From the NCBI RefSeq assembly GCF_007860105.1, contig NZ_SJPU01000002.1, positions 1,105,739 to 1,169,738 on the forward strand: 64,000 bases of DNA, read 5' to 3'. The notes under the pieces are model-generated. The model was not told where the DNA came from, did not search any database, and saw nothing but the letters and a program-made list of their open reading frames with translations. Shown one piece after another: positions 43,433 through 51,734 of this stretch (positions within the stretch are counted from its first letter, which is position 1; the number at the start of each line of letters is the position of its first letter). The translations under genes and the position numbers were made by a program. The stretch is from Allorhodopirellula heiligendammensis (GTDB lineage: Bacteria; Planctomycetota; Planctomycetia; Pirellulales; Pirellulaceae).

Positions 43433-45643
43433 TCAGGGGGCGAGGCTGCGGGAGTTGTCGGCAGCGATGAGGGCGCGTTGGGCGGCGTTGGGGTCGGTGG
43501 GTTTGGGTTTAGTGTTCTTGGCGGTGGTGTCGGTGGCCGTGGCGGTGGATTCGGTGGCGTCGGCAGTGCGGGTGGCGAGGGCGTTTTGTTTCTCGATGGC
43601 GTCGGCCACTCGATCGAATTTGCGGGCGAGGTCGTTGAAGAATTTGGCGTTGGATTCAGCGCCTGCTCGAGCGAAGGTGGTGGCGAGCTCGTCGGCACGA
43701 TTGGAAGCGGCACCGAGTGAGCCATCGGCGAGGTTGGCGCCCTGTGTTTCGATGATGTCAACGACTGATTGGATTTGTTGGTTGATCCGATCGGCTCGCG
43801 GTTGCTCCGCAGTGGTGATGCCGTCTCGTTCGATGAATTTGAGACGGCCCAGCAGCGTGTTGATCGCGTCGACGGATTCTTCGGCGGCCGTGGATCCGCG
43901 GAACTGTGCTCCGGAGCGAATGCCGGTTTCGTCGGTGAATGATGAAACGAAGTCACCGATGCCGCCGTCGCGGGTTTCCTTGAGCGTGGTGGCGACCTGA
44001 TCGCGAATTGCGGCAAGTGTCGCGCCTTCGACGTTGGTGGCTTCGAACGATGCCTTGCCGGCCTCCGATTTGTTGAGGAAGTTGGCTAGGACGAGTTGCG
44101 GCGTGCCACTGGCGATCTGGGCGGCTTCGCGTTCGAAGAAATCCGTATTGGCTTGAATGACTTCGAACGACTTGTTGAAGTTTTGGGCAAGGTCGCTCTG
44201 GGCGTTGAAGATGTCCGTGAGAACGGTTTGAAATTGTTTCTCGCCGAAGCCTTCACCGACGAGCTGGCGTTCGAGTTCCGGGTTGGCTTGGATCGTTTGG
44301 ATTCGTCCGGAGAGCGTTTCGAATGCCGACGTGCCAGCGGATCGTTGCTGGACGCGTTGTCCGACCTCGACGAATTCGACGAGACGTTGACGGTCGCGGC
44401 GATCGGCCTCGGTGTCGCTGCCCTTGGCGATCTTCTTATCGAAGTTTTGAATACGCGATCGGGCGTCGATTAGCTCGTCTTCAAATCCGGTGAAGAATTT
44501 GCTGAGGCGGCTGGTCAGATCGGTGACGAACGTGGCCGAGGAGTTTCCCTTGTCATCGTTGCCGCCCTGGGTGACCTGTGCGAACAACGCGGCCGCCTCG
44601 CGGGATGCCTCCTCGCGATCCTGATTGCGGACGGTGGCGACGGCGGAGCCGACGGCCTTGGGGAGGGATTCAATCAGGGCACCGGGGTCCACGATGGCGG
44701 CTTGGGTGCCCGTGGTTTCGATGAGAGCGATCGCTTGGCGAATGTCCGTCAAGCCGGTTTGCAATTGCAGAGCGACGGCACCGGCGGTGGTCTCGTCGAG
44801 ACTGTCGGGGGTGTTGATGTCGATCCGGGCGGCTTGCTTGACCGCCTCGGCCGCCTGCTCGGATGTGGCACCACGGGACACGGCGGCGCCGATCGCGGTG
44901 GTGATTTGTGAGAGGTCGGAAAAACCGGTTTGGGCGGCAATCTGGGGCACGGATTTCTGCAGGAGTTCATCGCGCTGGACGACGGAGAGGCCGGCGAGGT
45001 TCTTGGCGGCTTCCTGTTGAGATTTCGCCAGCTGGAGTTGTTTGGCGAGTGCGCTGTCGAGAATATCCTCCTGATCTTTGAGGTACGCGGTGACGCTCTG
45101 GACGGCTTTGTCGATTCCCACGTAGGACAAGGCGACGGCGCCGATGGACGCGATTGCATTCTTGCTGAAGTTTGCGAAGGATTGCTCGCCAGCCTTGGCT
45201 GCGTCGTCGGCGGCCGGTCCGAGCTTTTTGAGTTCGGCCTCGGATTTGTCGAACCTGGTTTTCTCGTCGGCCTCCCTGAGTTCCTGCGTGATCGCTTCGG
45301 CAGCGGCCGCGGCAGCGGGGTCGAGATCGCCGAGGCGGTCGATGATGCTGCTGACAGAACTGTAGCCGGCGGTACCGGTGGCGGCGAAGTGCTTTTGCAG
45401 CTCGGCGGCGGTTTTGCGGCCTTCCGGACCAGCGCGGCGGAGGTCGCGGAGGATGCCAGCAAAGGCTTTATCGTTGGACGCGGCGACTTGGTCGAAATCG
45501 TGCTCGAGGGAGTCGCCGGTCTTCTTGCCGGTAGCGGCAGTTTTGCTGAGTTGGTCTTCGTGCTTTTTCTCTTTGGCGATCGCGTTGTCGAGCGCTCGCA
45601 GGAGGCCGGCTTCGTCTCCGGTGAGGGTGATGACTGTTGTCAT
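43433..45643 (-). CDS. Tape-measure-like tail protein
   Basis: A 736-residue, mostly helical protein rich in Ala, Gln, Asp and Thr. The N-terminal part (LRALDNAIAKEKKHEDQLSKTAATGKKTGDSLEHDFDQV) resembles the coiled start of tape-measure proteins. One hydrophobic stretch lies at about 165-185 (NAIASIGAVALSYVGI). The middle resembles the VLRF/lambda-H type 'QTGFSDLSQITTAIGAAVSRGATSEQAAEAVKQAA', a pattern frequent in tape measures. It is short for a long-tailed siphophage, which suggests a short tail if it is the only tape measure. Confidence 0.75.
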   Translation of the reverse strand: MTTVITLTGDEAGLLRALDNAIAKEKKHEDQLSKTAATGKKTGDSLEHDFDQVAASNDKAFAGILRDLRRAGPEGRKTAAELQKHFAATGTAGYSSVSSIIDRLGDLDPAAAAAAEAITQELREADEKTRFDKSEAELKKLGPAADDAAKAGEQSFANFSKNAIASIGAVALSYVGIDKAVQSVTAYLKDQEDILDSALAKQLQLAKSQQEAAKNLAGLSVVQRDELLQKSVPQIAAQTGFSDLSQITTAIGAAVSRGATSEQAAEAVKQAARIDINTPDSLDETTAGAVALQLQTGLTDIRQAIALIETTGTQAAIVDPGALIESLPKAVGSAVATVRNQDREEASREAAALFAQVTQGGNDDKGNSSATFVTDLTSRLSKFFTGFEDELIDARSRIQNFDKKIAKGSDTEADRRDRQRLVEFVEVGQRVQQRSAGTSAFETLSGRIQTIQANPELERQLVGEGFGEKQFQTVLTDIFNAQSDLAQNFNKSFEVIQANTDFFEREAAQIASGTPQLVLANFLNKSEAGKASFEATNVEGATLAAIRDQVATTLKETRDGGIGDFVSSFTDETGIRSGAQFRGSTAAEESVDAINTLLGRLKFIERDGITTAEQPRADRINQQIQSVVDIIETQGANLADGSLGAASNRADELATTFARAGAESNAKFFNDLARKFDRVADAIEKQNALATRTADATESTATATDTTAKNTKPKPTDPNAAQRALIAADNSRSLAP

Positions 45644-45666
45644 GTCGTGTTGATAGTTGGAGTTTG

Positions 45667-45737
45667 ACCACGAAAAACACGAACTGTACGAAAGCGAGTG
45701 CCGGTTTTACTTTCGTGTCGTTCGTGTTTTTGTGGTT
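45667..45737. repeat. CACGAA stem-loop repeat, copy 5
   Basis: ACCACGAAAAACACGAACTG left arm, GCGAGTGCCGG middle, CTTTCGTGTCGTTCGTG then TTTTTGTGGTT right arm. It lies just upstream of the tape-measure gene. Confidence 0.85.
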
Positions 45738-45775
45738 GCTGCTATCGGTGGCGAGTCAGGTGAGGTGCCAGAGGA

Positions 45776-46612
45776 TTAGCTCGGCGATGGTGGGGCGGTA
45801 GGGATGGGTGAGGCCTCGGTCGGCGGCGTTGCACCAGATTCGGTATTGGGTGTTTCGGATGCTGTGGAGTCGGTTGAGTGGGTGCCGAGCAGGTTGGCTC
45901 GGCGTAGGCGGTTTCCCAGGTTCTGCCTCAGGGTTTCCCAGTCGATCGCGATGTGCATGATCTGGATGGCGGTGTTGGTTCGTAACAGTTTCGAGAGGGC
46001 GATCTCGGGGGCCTGCAGGCGATAGTTGAGACCGAGGATTTGGGCAGCGAATTGGTAGATGTCGCTGTCGCGCATGTTGGCGGCAGCGGCCGTGCCGGGG
46101 GCGGTGAGTTGCTGCAGGAGGTTGTCGCCGATGCGAGTGGCGGTCTCCCAGACGTCGCGGTATTCGGGGACGACTGTTCCAGGAACAAGGTCGCCGGTGT
46201 TCGCGTCTTGGGTGAGTTCGCGGTCGAGGTTGCAGGCGTAACCAAAGGGGCCGTCGAGTTGGTCGGCGTCGAAGGATCGGAGCTGGGGGATGACGTAGTC
46301 GTGACCATCGCCAAGGCGGAGCTTGATGCCGGGAAGGATGGTGTCGCGGGCGAGATCGGCGGGGGTGGGTGGCGATTTGGGGTCGATGGCGACGTAGGTG
46401 TTTTCTCCATTTCGCGGGTGCCATTTGATGTCACCGGACGCGGTCAGGTCCGCGCCGAGTTCGGCTTGTTTGAGTAACAGGCCGGCTTTGCCGTCGGGAC
46501 CGGCGAGGGTCTCGCGGGTGAGCGGTTTGCGCAAGAGGGTGTCGAGGCCGGACGCGCGGAGGATCGCGGGGGTGGCGAATTTGCAGGACGCGATGAAGTA
46601 GAGGTATGGCAT
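45776..46612 (-). CDS. Phage protein upstream of tape measure, unknown
   Basis: A 278-residue protein (PYLYFIASCKFATPAILRASGLDTLLRKPLTRETLAGPDGKAGLLLKQ...) with a mixed fold and a Pro/Ser/Thr-rich C-terminal tail. The tail-assembly chaperone is usually encoded just before the tape measure, but I see neither its typical sequence nor a programmed frameshift here. The ATG has no Shine-Dalgarno sequence; the bipartite motif ends nine bases before it. Confidence 0.6.
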   Translation of the reverse strand: MPYLYFIASCKFATPAILRASGLDTLLRKPLTRETLAGPDGKAGLLLKQAELGADLTASGDIKWHPRNGENTYVAIDPKSPPTPADLARDTILPGIKLRLGDGHDYVIPQLRSFDADQLDGPFGYACNLDRELTQDANTGDLVPGTVVPEYRDVWETATRIGDNLLQQLTAPGTAAAANMRDSDIYQFAAQILGLNYRLQAPEIALSKLLRTNTAIQIMHIAIDWETLRQNLGNRLRRANLLGTHSTDSTASETPNTESGATPPTEASPIPTAPPSPS

Positions 46613-46620
46613 GGCCGCCT

Positions 46621-46656
46621 ATGGTTGAGGGCGGCGTGGGAGTGTCCGGGTTGGTG
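46621..46656 (-). promoter_or_regulatory. Bipartite motif, copy 1
   Basis: On the minus strand CACCAACCCGGACA (46656-46643), 15 bases, CAACCAT (46627-46621), then nine bases to the ATG-side of the gene ending at 45776. Same order, spacing and orientation as the other three copies. It looks like a phage promoter or activator site, possibly giving a leaderless message. Confidence 0.65.
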
Positions 46657-46692
46657 GAGTGGGCGTGTCGGCCCTATCGGGGCTGGAAATCC

Positions 46693-47811
46693 CTATGGGG
46701 CGGCGTCGGCGTATTTGGGCAGCACGTTGAGGGTGACTTCGGTGGTGGTGACGCGGCGGCCGTCGACGAGGACGTGGGCGTCGAAGGGGTAGGTCTTTGC
46801 GGGGACGTCGAGTTGGGCGGAGGTGAATTCGATCTGGACGGTGGCTGAGCCGACGGCTTTGTCGCGGAGTGTCATGGTGGCGGCGACTTCGTCGGTGCTG
46901 TAGCCGGCAGCTCGGCCGCCGGCGGCCCCGATGACGACGTCGCCGTCGGTGAAGTCGATGCCGGGTTGGGTGACGGTCCAAGTGAACGCGCGACCGTCGG
47001 TAGCGGAGTAGTCGTCGCGTTGTTTGACGTCGAGGGTGATGCGGCCACCGGTGGCGGTGATACCGGTGAAGTCGGGGGAAGCGGGAGAGCCGGAGGCGAC
47101 AGTGATCGGAGTGTAGATCGTGCCGAACACGTATTCGTTACCGGCCGTTTTGACTCGCAGACGTGTCGTTTTGCCTTCGACCTTGGCATCGTCGGGCAGT
47201 CCAAGTTGATACCATCCACCGCCGGCCGCCTCGGCCACGAATCCGCCATCGGTGTAGGTGCCCTCGATCGCATTGGCGAGGGTGATCGCGGTGTAGCTCG
47301 TCTCGGTAATGAGTTTGTACTCGATCGACAGGCCAGGCGTCTCGAAGTCGAGATCGGTGATGGGTGCGCCATTGCCGCCGGTAATGTGGATCGGAACGAT
47401 GGAGTGACCGGTCTTCGGGACCGGGTAGAGTGAGCAGGCGGGCGACGATCCGGGCACAATCACAGCAGACTCGATTGCGTGCAATGTTGGATAGAGCAAC
47501 CGCGTGCCGTCGTCGAGCGTAACGACGAGCTCGGCGTAGTCGGCAGTCGCGAGGGCAGCCCCTGCTGGGGCATCGATCGCGTACCAACCGTCGTCCGCGT
47601 GAATCGTCACGAGCTGGCCGGTCGCGTGGGCGGCGGTGTCGGCGACCTTGGCTCCCAAGGTGATCGTCGCGGCGGACGAGCGGACGCCAGCGGTGATCGT
47701 GACGTATGCCGCCGCGCTGATGTCGGCGGTGGCCAGGTCGTCGACGGGGAGGCTGTCGGCGTCAAGGACGTGGAACCAGAGGCGGGGGGCAATGGATGGT
47801 GCAATGATCAT
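46693..47811 (-). CDS. Phage structural/adhesin-like protein, unknown
   Basis: A 372-residue beta-rich protein. The first 120 residues (LWFHVLDADSLPVDDLATADISAAAYVTITAG...DDGWYAIDAPAGAAL) and the next 120 (IVPIHITGGNGAPITDLDFETPGLSIEYKLITETSYTAITLA..GGWYQLGLPDD) look like two related Ig-like or baseplate-upper-protein-like modules; both contain a G/D-W-Y turn. The end resembles another Ig-like domain. The ATG overlaps the stop of the upstream gene by four bases. Confidence 0.6.
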   Translation of the reverse strand: MIIAPSIAPRLWFHVLDADSLPVDDLATADISAAAYVTITAGVRSSAATITLGAKVADTAAHATGQLVTIHADDGWYAIDAPAGAALATADYAELVVTLDDGTRLLYPTLHAIESAVIVPGSSPACSLYPVPKTGHSIVPIHITGGNGAPITDLDFETPGLSIEYKLITETSYTAITLANAIEGTYTDGGFVAEAAGGGWYQLGLPDDAKVEGKTTRLRVKTAGNEYVFGTIYTPITVASGSPASPDFTGITATGGRITLDVKQRDDYSATDGRAFTWTVTQPGIDFTDGDVVIGAAGGRAAGYSTDEVAATMTLRDKAVGSATVQIEFTSAQLDVPAKTYPFDAHVLVDGRRVTTTEVTLNVLPKYADAAP

Positions 47812-48641
47812 AGGTTTACCCCGCGTTGGGCGAGTCGGTTGCCGAGACGCAAAGCGGCGTCAGCGTTACCGCTTAGGACGATGATTTCAGTTCCGGGGGT
47901 GACGTATGCTAGAGGGTTGATGGGGCCCAGGATGCTGTAAATGGTTTTGACAGTGGATGGGATGATCCCCTCACAATCCCGCCCATTTAATACCAGTACC
48001 CTACCCGGGCTGTACCCTATTGCACGGGCGACGCCGTCTAACACTGGGCCTAAAATTGACCCCGAGTTGTTTCCTATCGCATAGGAGCTTGCGGCGGAGC
48101 CCCCTACCAGCTTCCCGGTCACCACGGATCTGTTTTGCGATATCCCTTGGGCGTTTGGGATGCTTCCGCCATATACATCACCCAATACGACCCCGTCGCT
48201 GGCGTAGATACCGTAACTCCCCCCTACGGTGTCGTTTGGACGCACATCGCCCTCGATGGTCCCCTGTGTGACGTAGCAACCACTAGAACCCGGACTCGGT
48301 CCCCCGGTCACCCCACCCCGGATGGTACCCTGACACACGTAGACTCCGCAGGAATTGGATCCGTTGGTGCCCCCGTACCATTGGCCACCTACCGTTTTAT
48401 CTACTGCGAGGGTGGGTAGCATGTGGCCAGTGCCTGCAATGAGTGACCAACCGGGCAGGTCGTACACTAGGGGAGCCCCAAGAGCGATTTTACCGGCCGC
48501 CCCGGGGGTTTGTACGGTGACATCCATTTCCGCCGGGTTGACGTCCAGCGTAAGTGTGTACCCGGCTAACTCGATGGTGTCGCCATCGGCTACCGTCAGT
48601 GCCGAGTAGTTCGCATTCGCAGCAAGTGTGACGGTGGCCAT
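47808..48641 (-). CDS. Repetitive beta-helix-like phage protein
   Basis: A 277-residue Gly/Ser/Val-rich protein. The middle has short repeated turns typical of a right-handed beta-solenoid (GVYVCQGTIRGGVTGG, GCYVTQGTIEGDV, GIYASDGVVLGDVYGG, VVTGKLVGGSAASSYAIGNNSGSILG). It probably forms a fibre or receptor-binding part. Codon and base use differ visibly from neighbours: more A/T, many GGG, GTA and CTA codons and C-runs on the plus strand. The stop and start codons overlap those of both neighbours. Confidence 0.7.
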   Translation of the reverse strand: MATVTLAANANYSALTVADGDTIELAGYTLTLDVNPAEMDVTVQTPGAAGKIALGAPLVYDLPGWSLIAGTGHMLPTLAVDKTVGGQWYGGTNGSNSCGVYVCQGTIRGGVTGGPSPGSSGCYVTQGTIEGDVRPNDTVGGSYGIYASDGVVLGDVYGGSIPNAQGISQNRSVVTGKLVGGSAASSYAIGNNSGSILGPVLDGVARAIGYSPGRVLVLNGRDCEGIIPSTVKTIYSILGPINPLAYVTPGTEIIVLSGNADAALRLGNRLAQRGVNL

Positions 48642-49201
48642 TATTCGCTCCAGCCATTAGCAAGAGCATCGTTGACCGCGGATTGCAGCTCAGCGATTGT
48701 CAGTGATTCGTCCGATAGATTGACGCTTACCCGGACCGCATCGATCGCATCATTGAGCGCCGCGAGCCGAGACGATTCGCGAAGGCTGGCCGCGTTTTCC
48801 GCCATGGCGTCGGTCACAGCCTGCGCGGTCGGTGGCTCGCCAGTCCCGCCGTGACTGGCCCAGCGTGTTTGCTGGCCGAGCGATTTGAGTGTGGCGACGA
48901 TCGGGGCGGTGAAAGTCTCCGGCGCACTGGTCGCGAGGACGTCGACCATCGATTGCACGGCGGGCAAGCCGAAATCAATTCCACGCGTCGTCAGTGAATC
49001 GGCCGAGGCATTCAGCCCCGCCAATCGCATCGCCGCGACCATCGTCTCGACGAGCATCACGTCGTTGTCGAGAGATAGCGTGAGCGAGTTGAATGTCTCA
49101 AACGATTCAGCGCGGAGCACGATTTCGGCGAGAGCATCGGCGATTTGGGCCGGCGTCATGGAGTCGTAACCGGCGATGGACTGGATAGCGTCGATCATCA
49201 T
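48641..49201 (-). CDS. Helical phage protein, unknown
   Basis: A 186-residue, Ala-rich, helical protein (IDAIQSIAGYDSMTPAQIADALAEIVLRAESFETFNSLTLSL...DSLTTRGIDFGLPAVQSMVDVLATSA). It contains a sentence-like ending used in fibre-associated proteins (TAQAVTDAMAENAASLRESSRLAALNDAIDAVRVSVNLSDESLTIAELQSAV). By overlap with the beta-helix gene and the LamG gene it belongs to the adhesin cluster; it may be a fibre chaperone or collar part. I cannot name it. Confidence 0.6.
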   Translation of the reverse strand: MMIDAIQSIAGYDSMTPAQIADALAEIVLRAESFETFNSLTLSLDNDVMLVETMVAAMRLAGLNASADSLTTRGIDFGLPAVQSMVDVLATSAPETFTAPIVATLKSLGQQTRWASHGGTGEPPTAQAVTDAMAENAASLRESSRLAALNDAIDAVRVSVNLSDESLTIAELQSAVNDALANGWSE

Positions 49202-49944
49202 GCTGCGAAAAGCCTCCCGAGATTGAAGAGTGATCGGGGTGTGGAGGTGGGGACGGACGGAGGTGGGTCTGGGGCGGGGTCGATGTATCCCGGGCCGGCG
49301 GAGTAGATGTCGGCGAGGTCGGATGCAGATTTATCGAGGTCAAAAGCCATGATGTCGTCGAGACGACCGGCAAAGCGTTGGTCGTAGGCTCGCGAACCGA
49401 TGTTGATATTGGCCGCGATCGCCGACATTTTCACATAGCTCATCTCGCTGGCGTCGGTCTCGGTTTGACGGACGCCGTCGATGTAGACCTTGATGCCAGA
49501 GGCATCGGTGGAACCGTCGTAGGAGACCGCGACGTGTTTCCAGGTTGTGAACGCGTAGGGGACGCTGACCCGGATGCTCGCGTAGCCGCCGTCGGTGCTC
49601 CGCATGCCGGCGTACAGCAGGCTGGCGTACGTGCCGATGGAGAACCCACTGCCGGATCCGTTGTAGTTTCCAAACCAGGTTTGTGAGGACGATGGCGAGG
49701 CGGCTTTGATCCACATGGCAACGGTGAATGGAAAGTCGTCTGAGCCGTCGGACGTGTACAACCCAGGGATTTGAATGCGATCGTTTGAGCCGTCGAACAA
49801 GTAGACGCGTTCGCCACCGTGCCCTGTGTCGACGACCGTCCCCATGCTGCCGATGTAGGTGCCATCGAACGAGCCGACGAGATCAGACGGGGAGTCGTCG
49901 ATCGTGGGGCAATAGCGGGCGATGAGGTTGTCGAACACAGGCAT
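49198..49944 (-). CDS. LamG / concanavalin-like lectin domain phage protein
   Basis: A 248-residue protein with a single LamG-type jelly-roll domain over about residues 20-210. Characteristic stretches are YLFDGSNDRIQIPGL, FTVAMWIKA, WKHVAVSYDGSTDASGIKVYIDGV and INIGSRAYDQRFAGRLDDIMAFD. Such domains bind carbohydrates, and a host-receptor role on the virion is likely. It overlaps its downstream neighbour by four bases. Confidence 0.82.
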   Translation of the reverse strand: MPVFDNLIARYCPTIDDSPSDLVGSFDGTYIGSMGTVVDTGHGGERVYLFDGSNDRIQIPGLYTSDGSDDFPFTVAMWIKAASPSSSQTWFGNYNGSGSGFSIGTYASLLYAGMRSTDGGYASIRVSVPYAFTTWKHVAVSYDGSTDASGIKVYIDGVRQTETDASEMSYVKMSAIAANINIGSRAYDQRFAGRLDDIMAFDLDKSASDLADIYSAGPGYIDPAPDPPPSVPTSTPRSLFNLGRLFAA

Positions 49945-49947
49945 GAA

Positions 49948-50271
49948 TTATTTGCCGTTGGCCTTTTTGGAAGCCGCTTTGGACTTGGCCGCATGGGCGG
50001 CGAGGATGTTGGGGACGGTGTTGCGTTTGTTTGATTGCTCGGCAGTGGCGATTTGCTTGATGGTGGGCTCGTCGAGGGCGGCGAGCTTGCGGGCGAGCTC
50101 GATGGAGCCGCAGCCGGTGATGTTGCGCAGCGCGGTCGAGGCAAGCTCGATGTCGGTGGGGGCGTCGGGCGGGGTGGATTGTTTGGCGGGGGTGGCTTTG
50201 GCCATGGCGGTGGTTCGGGTTGGAGTGGGGCGATGGATGATGTTGGACGGTACCGGAGGCCTTACGGCCAT
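49948..50271 (-). CDS. Small phage protein, possible tail-assembly factor
   Basis: A 107-residue charged protein. ATGs at 50271 and 50205 are both possible and neither has a good ribosome site. The core ELASTALRNITGCGSIELARKLAALDEPTIKQIATAEQSNKRNTVPNIL looks helical and the end is Lys/Ala-rich. It follows the tail-tube candidate, where tail-assembly chaperones are coded in many siphophages, but the sequence does not settle this. Confidence 0.55.
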   Translation of the reverse strand: MAVRPPVPSNIIHRPTPTRTTAMAKATPAKQSTPPDAPTDIELASTALRNITGCGSIELARKLAALDEPTIKQIATAEQSNKRNTVPNILAAHAAKSKAASKKANGK

Positions 50272-50275
50272 CGGC

Positions 50276-51142
50276 TCAAGAGATCGTCAGCGGGGCGTTG
50301 GTGCCGTCCCAGTCGCAGACGGTTTTGATGGGGCCAGTCGCGATGCCGTTGCCGTCGCCGGTAAGGTTCGTGAAGTTGGAAATGCCTTTACCGGTGAGCG
50401 TGATGTCGTTGGTGTCGTCGGCTTCGAAGCCGATGCCGGAGGGATCGTACTGGCGTAGCACGATGACGACGTCGCCGCGTTTGCCGTCGAGGGTGAGCTG
50501 CGAGAGCTTGGCGACGTCTTGGGTGGTGACCGTAATCGTGGGCGTGACGCCGCCTTCCTGGGTGACGTGGGAGTCGTAGATATTGCTGTTGCAGCCGAGG
50601 GTGTCGGCGTTGATGCCGAAGTCGATGGTGACGTCGGTATTGCAGTCGAAGGTCACGCCAGCGACGGTGACGCTCTTGAGCGTGTGGCGGAGGTTGTCGC
50701 GGGTGAGCGTGCCGATCGTGGCGGCGCCGAAGGTCATCGGCGCGGTGCTGCCGTCGGCACTGATCGAGCGGGAGTCGATGTCGAGGACGGCGTCTTTTCG
50801 ATGCGATACCGTGAGCTGACGCGGGAAGATGAGGCCTTTGTCGAGCGTGTAGCCGATGCCGGAGCTGCTGGGGGCTCCGTTCTCGAGTTCGACGTAGTTG
50901 GCTAGCAGTTTATTCAGAGCGGTGATCGCGGCGCCCGTGGTGCCCAGGGCGGTGAGAGCGGCGGCGATGGCACGGGATTGGAAAGCGATCCGCGGTTTGA
51001 GGGCGCGGACGACGGCGAATTGTGGGAACTGCGATCCGATGCCGACTTCGGCTTCGACCTCGGGGTTAGTTTGCGAGTCGAGACGGGTGACGCCAGCGAG
51101 GACGGTGTCACCGAGTTTGACGGAGTAGGCTGAATGCAACAT
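50276..51142 (-). CDS. Major tail (tube) protein candidate
   Basis: A 288-residue beta-rich protein (YSVKLGDTVLAGVTRLDSQTNPEVEAEVGIGSQFPQFAVVRALKPRIAFQSRAIAAALTALG...). The start with VTRLDSQTNPEV and a late segment VVIVLRQYDPSGIGFEADDTNDITLTGKGI fit phage tail-tube or virion-coat type proteins. Its position after the head-completion genes and before the adhesin/tape-measure genes supports it. I do not have a firm family match. Confidence 0.6.
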   Translation of the reverse strand: MLHSAYSVKLGDTVLAGVTRLDSQTNPEVEAEVGIGSQFPQFAVVRALKPRIAFQSRAIAAALTALGTTGAAITALNKLLANYVELENGAPSSSGIGYTLDKGLIFPRQLTVSHRKDAVLDIDSRSISADGSTAPMTFGAATIGTLTRDNLRHTLKSVTVAGVTFDCNTDVTIDFGINADTLGCNSNIYDSHVTQEGGVTPTITVTTQDVAKLSQLTLDGKRGDVVIVLRQYDPSGIGFEADDTNDITLTGKGISNFTNLTGDGNGIATGPIKTVCDWDGTNAPLTIS

Positions 51143-51200
51143 GGGTGAGGTTTGAGTGGTGAGTGGTGAGTGGTGACGGGTGAAACGCAGCGGGCGGGTG

Positions 51201-51734
51201 CTATTCGGTGGCGTTGAGGAGGCGGTCGAGTGCGACGTCGTAGATGCGGCCGAGTTGGACGCGTTCTGTTTCGAGCAGGTGGGAGAATTCGTCGTTCATG
51301 CGGACGCGGGAAGTGGGTTGGCGAAAGTTGAAAACTCGTGCGCCGGAGTAGAAGACGCGGCCGCCCTTGCTGGTCGAGCTAATGCGATATTGGGTGGCGA
51401 CAGCGCGGCGGGTCTCGCCCGTGTTTTGCAGCGGGTTGGCTTTGCCTTCGCCACCTCCGCGTTCACTGCGGTATTTTCGGCCGTAGTAGGAGCTGCGAAA
51501 CGATTTGCTGCCGGGTGGCTGGAGCTGGCCTTTGCGTTTGGTGTAGCCGGCAGCCTCGGCGTGTTCGGGGGTGAATCGTTGGTCGCGGAGGTTTTCGTGA
51601 AAGTAGACGGCGGTTTGACGCCACGCTTCTTTCGAGGCGGCGTTGAAGGCTTTGCGGACGCTGCGTGGTGTTTTGCCACGATTCGTGATCGTGACGGTCA
51701 TGTAGCGGGCACGAAGGGTGAGCGACTTATCCAT
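51201..51734 (-). CDS. Tail-completion / HK97 gp10-like candidate
   Basis: A 177-residue basic protein (TITNRGKTPRSVRKAFNAASKEAWRQTAVYFHENLRDQRFTPEHAEAAGYTKRKG...SRVRMNDEFSHLLETERVQLGRIYDVALDRLL). The size, basic helical start and position between the head-completion genes and the tail tube suit a gp10-like minor tail or virion-morphogenesis protein. It overlaps its upstream neighbour by eight bases. Confidence 0.55.
   Translation of the reverse strand: MDKSLTLRARYMTVTITNRGKTPRSVRKAFNAASKEAWRQTAVYFHENLRDQRFTPEHAEAAGYTKRKGQLQPPGSKSFRSSYYGRKYRSERGGGEGKANPLQNTGETRRAVATQYRISSTSKGGRVFYSGARVFNFRQPTSRVRMNDEFSHLLETERVQLGRIYDVALDRLLNATE

Noticed and set aside
41194-44016. A 940-codon open frame on the minus strand spanning parts of three phage genes
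   Set aside because: It is a Pro/Ser/Thr-rich shadow frame caused by high GC at codon third positions. It crosses the stops and starts of the tape-measure, small tail and hub genes and a repeat element, whose own products look like real proteins.
45756-46424. 222-codon Arg/His/Pro-rich minus-strand frame
   Set aside because: It is a shadow of the gene at 45776-46612 in another frame.
49940-49990. Programmed -1 frameshift at the end of the small tail gene (AAAAAG near its stop), as in tail-assembly chaperones
   Set aside because: The heptamer does not fit the X-XXY-YYZ rule and the -1 frame ends soon after, inside the LamG gene start.
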